The notes under the pieces were generated by a model. The model was not told where the DNA came from. It searched no databases and saw only the letters and a program-made list of their open reading frames with translations. From Pseudomonas reidholzensis (GTDB lineage: Bacteria > Pseudomonadota > Gammaproteobacteria > Pseudomonadales > Pseudomonadaceae): a stretch of DNA of 64,000 nucleotides. The stretch is from assembly GCF_900536025.1 (NCBI RefSeq), contig NZ_UNOZ01000031.1, positions 186,001 to 250,000 of the forward strand, read 5' to 3'. Both the position numbers and the translations under genes were made by a program. Numbering within the stretch: position 1 is the first letter of the stretch; each line of letters starts with the position of its first letter. This document shows positions 61,977-64,000 of this stretch, one piece after another.

Positions 61977-63182
61977 ATGCTAGAACTTGATTTCTACGGC
62001 ACACTTGTGGCCGCCTCCCTGGTACTTTTGCTGGGGCGCGGACTGGTCAAACGCATCAGTTTTCTGCGCTTCTACAATATCCCCGAACCGGTAGCGGGCG
62101 GTCTGGTCGTGGCGCTGATGCTGCTCGCCCTGCGTGCAGTGGACCTCGAAGTGAAATTCGATACGTCACTGCAAAGCCCCTTGATGCTGGCGTTTTTCGC
62201 CACCATTGGTCTGAGTGCGGATATTGCCAGCCTGAAGAAAGGTGGACGGGTCGTTGGCGTGTTCCTGCTCGCGGTCACCGGCCTGCTGGTGGTGCAGAAC
62301 GCCATGGGCATCGGCCTGGCCAAGGCGCTGGGGCTCGACCCGCTGATCGGCTTGCTGTCGGGCTCGATTTCCTTGTCCGGCGGCCACGGCACCGGCGCTG
62401 CGTGGGGCGCGACCTTCAGCGAGCAGTATGGTGTGGCCTCGGCTACTGAACTGGCGCTCGCCGCGGCGACCTTTGGCCTGGTGCTCGGCGGCTTGATCGG
62501 CGGGCCGGTGGCCCGACTGCTGATCAACCGTGTGCACACCCCAGGCCTCGAGCACGAGACACCGCGCCTGGCCAAGGGCTTTGAACAACCGAACGAAGAG
62601 CGTTTGATCACGCCCTTTTCAATGATCGAAACCTTCGCCCTGATCTCAGTCAGCCTGATGGGCGGCTCGCTGTTGAGTGGGGCGCTGCAGGGCAGCGCGC
62701 TGGCCTTGCCGACCTTCGTCTGCGTGTTGTTCGTGGGTGTGCTGTTGCGCAACGGGCTGTCAGCACTCGGGCTCTACCAAGTCTTCGAACGTGAAGTGTC
62801 GGTACTGGGCAATGTCAGCCTGTCGCTGTTCCTGGCGATCGCGCTGATGTCGCTCAAACTGTGGGACCTGGCCGCACTGGCCCTGCCGTTCTTCATACTG
62901 CTGGCTGCGCAGACGTTGATCATGGCGCTGTTTGCGATTTTCGTGACCTTTCGAATCATGGGTTCCAACTACGACGCCGCCGTACTGGCAGCCGGGCACT
63001 GCGGGTTCGGCCTGGGCGCCACGCCAACGGCCATCGCCAACATGCAAGCCGTGACCCAACGCTATGGCCCTTCGCAGATTGCCTTCCTGGTGGTGCCGAT
63101 GGTGGGCGCGTTCTTCATCGACATCATCAATGTGATTGTCATCAAGCTGTACCTGGCGCTGCCATTCTTTGTTTCACTCTGA
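61977..63182 (+). CDS. gltS: Sodium/glutamate symporter
   Basis: This 401-residue transporter has about 10 membrane helices and the GltS signature SLSGGHGTGAAWGATF in the first re-entrant region and AGHCGFGLGATPTAIANM in the second. It begins MLELDFYGTLVAASLVLLLGR. The ATG at 61977 matches the family start. It imports glutamate with sodium. It sits between gcsR and gcvH and could share their control, but no -24/-12 site was seen before it. Confidence 0.93.
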   Translation: MLELDFYGTLVAASLVLLLGRGLVKRISFLRFYNIPEPVAGGLVVALMLLALRAVDLEVKFDTSLQSPLMLAFFATIGLSADIASLKKGGRVVGVFLLAVTGLLVVQNAMGIGLAKALGLDPLIGLLSGSISLSGGHGTGAAWGATFSEQYGVASATELALAAATFGLVLGGLIGGPVARLLINRVHTPGLEHETPRLAKGFEQPNEERLITPFSMIETFALISVSLMGGSLLSGALQGSALALPTFVCVLFVGVLLRNGLSALGLYQVFEREVSVLGNVSLSLFLAIALMSLKLWDLAALALPFFILLAAQTLIMALFAIFVTFRIMGSNYDAAVLAAGHCGFGLGATPTAIANMQAVTQRYGPSQIAFLVVPMVGAFFIDIINVIVIKLYLALPFFVSL

Positions 63183-63196
63183 AATCTCGAGGCGCC

Positions 63197-63313
63197 GTAT
63201 TGAATTCAATACACTGTATTGTTTTCAATACGGAACGCTTTCGAGCGCCATTCGCAAGGGTTTGATCCTCCAAACGTTTTTACGTTCTTCAGTGGCCGTA
63301 TCGTTTTCGCTAC
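63197..63313 (+). promoter_or_regulatory. Palindrome array upstream of gcvH, probable GcsR sites
   Basis: GTATTGAATTCAATAC (63197-63212) and GTATTGTTTTCAATAC (63216-63231) share the half-sites GTATTG and CAATAC with four-base centres, 19 bases apart. A weaker copy, GTATCGTTTTCGCTAC, lies at 63298-63313. They are 65-180 bases upstream of the -24/-12 promoter, the usual zone for sigma-54 activators. Confidence 0.7.
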
Positions 63314-63377
63314 AGCGAACAGGCGCAGTAGCCATGTGATCGTCTTAAGTCATTGAATTAATTGGAATTATTGTAAC

Positions 63378-63393
63378 TGGCCACATTATTGCT
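63378..63393 (+). promoter_or_regulatory. Sigma-54 promoter of gcvHP
   Basis: TGGCCACATTATTGCT has the GG and GC dinucleotides exactly 10 bases apart and resembles TGGCAC-N5-TTGCT. It ends 62 bases before the gcvH start codon. The TyrR-like activator encoded upstream is the obvious partner. Confidence 0.8.
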
Positions 63394-63455
63394 AAGGAAT
63401 TCCCGACCAAGAGCGCGGCCCACCGCGCCCACGCCCTGCTTCCCGAGGAATTTCC

Positions 63456-63839
63456 ATGAGCGAGTTGCGTTTTACCGAAGATCACGAATGGCTGCGTACT
63501 GAAGCCGATGGCAGCGTCACCGTAGGCATCACCGCCTTCGCCCAGAACGCCCTGGGTGACGTGGTCTACGTGCAACTGCCGGAGCTGCAACGCTACGAGC
63601 AAGGTGCCGAAGCCTCCACCGTCGAATCGGTCAAAGCCGCCAGCGGCGTGTACATGCCACTGACCGGTGAAGTGGTCGCGGTCAACCAGCAGCTCGAAGG
63701 CAACCCCGAGCTGGTCAACGAAGACCCGCTGGGCGAAGGCTGGTTCTTCCGCTTCATCCCGGCCGATGCCGATGCCGTGGCCGCCCTGCTCGACCAGGAC
63801 GCCTACGACCGCCTGATCAAAGCCAACGCTGACGCCTGA
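63456..63839 (+). CDS. gcvH: Glycine cleavage system H protein
   Basis: This 127-residue lipoyl carrier shuttles the aminomethyl group between GcvP and GcvT. The lipoylated lysine is Lys60 in ASTVESVKAASG, and GLTVGITAFAQNALGDVVYV-like sequence (VTVGITAFAQNALGDVVYV) is typical. GAGGAAT precedes the ATG. It is followed by gcvP with nine bases between. Confidence 0.97.
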   Translation: MSELRFTEDHEWLRTEADGSVTVGITAFAQNALGDVVYVQLPELQRYEQGAEASTVESVKAASGVYMPLTGEVVAVNQQLEGNPELVNEDPLGEGWFFRFIPADADAVAALLDQDAYDRLIKANADA

Positions 63840-63848
63840 GGACCGACC

Positions 63849-64000
63849 ATGACCATCAACCTCGGCACCGCCAACGAATTCATCGCCCGTCACATCGGCC
63901 CGCGCAGCGCCGATGAGCAGGCCATGCTCAGCACCCTCGGCTTCGACAGCCTCGAGGCCATGAGCGCCGCCGTCATCCCCGACAGCATCAAGGGCACCAG
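63849..64000 (+). CDS. gcvP: Glycine dehydrogenase (decarboxylating), P protein, N-terminal fragment
   Basis: Only the first 50 codons are in the window: MTINLGTANEFIARHIGPRS then ADEQAMLSTLGFDSLEAMS. The FIARHIGP motif near the start is diagnostic of GcvP. The gene continues past the right edge. It is translationally close to gcvH (stop to start nine bases). Confidence 0.95.
   Translation, partial: MTINLGTANEFIARHIGPRSADEQAMLSTLGFDSLEAMSAAVIPDSIKGT

Overview
The window looks like the chromosome of a Pseudomonas of the P. putida / P. entomophila group. Three things point that way: high GC coding sequence; six inverted pairs of the REP unit built on GCGGGCAAGCCCGC or GCGGGTAAACCCGC; and a gene order (guaA-guaB ... 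xseA, leuA, eda-pgl-zwf/hexR, oprB-gtsDCBA, gtrS-gltR, glk-edd/gap, heme locus, arcDABC, gcvHP) that matches what I remember of P. putida genomes. The species call is inference; no search was run.

Layout. 1-594: a FitAB/VapBC-type toxin-antitoxin pair, the toxin cut by the window edge. 1-16.6 kb: an accessory stretch with a giant 3924-residue autotransporter that contains a 2181-bp tandem duplication, a second 769-residue autotransporter, a small lipoprotein and a frameshifted lipoprotein relic. 16.9-27.7 kb: housekeeping genes (guaBA purine operon with a strong sigma-70 promoter, a TauE-type exporter and LysR regulator, xseA, an M23 peptidase, and leuA with a leucine-rich leader peptide). 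27.7-28.5 kb: a gene resembling the pore-forming toxin monalysin, inserted between leuA and eda. 28.6-45.8 kb: the complete Entner-Doudoroff glucose block (zwf-pgl-eda, hexR, mutarotase, OprB porin, Gts ABC transporter, two-component system, glk, edd, gap), with two HexR-like palindromes.

45.9-52.8 kb: an iron-regulated heme uptake locus (Fur box, ECF sigma factor, FecR-type anti-sigma, TonB receptor with signalling domain, heme oxygenase) followed by a DUF454 membrane protein and a CoA-transferase family protein. 52.9-59.7 kb: the arginine deiminase system arcDABC with an Anr-type box, plus a second, divergent ArcD paralogue. 59.8-64 kb: a small DUF5064-like protein, a TyrR-like sigma-54 activator (GcsR type), a GltS-type glutamate symporter, then gcvH and the start of gcvP behind a clear -24/-12 promoter and paired palindromes that are probably GcsR sites.

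The genes form coherent physiological units: glucose entry and oxidation through KDPG, anaerobic arginine fermentation, heme iron acquisition and glycine cleavage. The parts most likely to be new or strain-specific are the monalysin-like toxin gene placed directly behind eda, the internally duplicated giant autotransporter, and the regulatory architecture upstream of leuA and gcvH.
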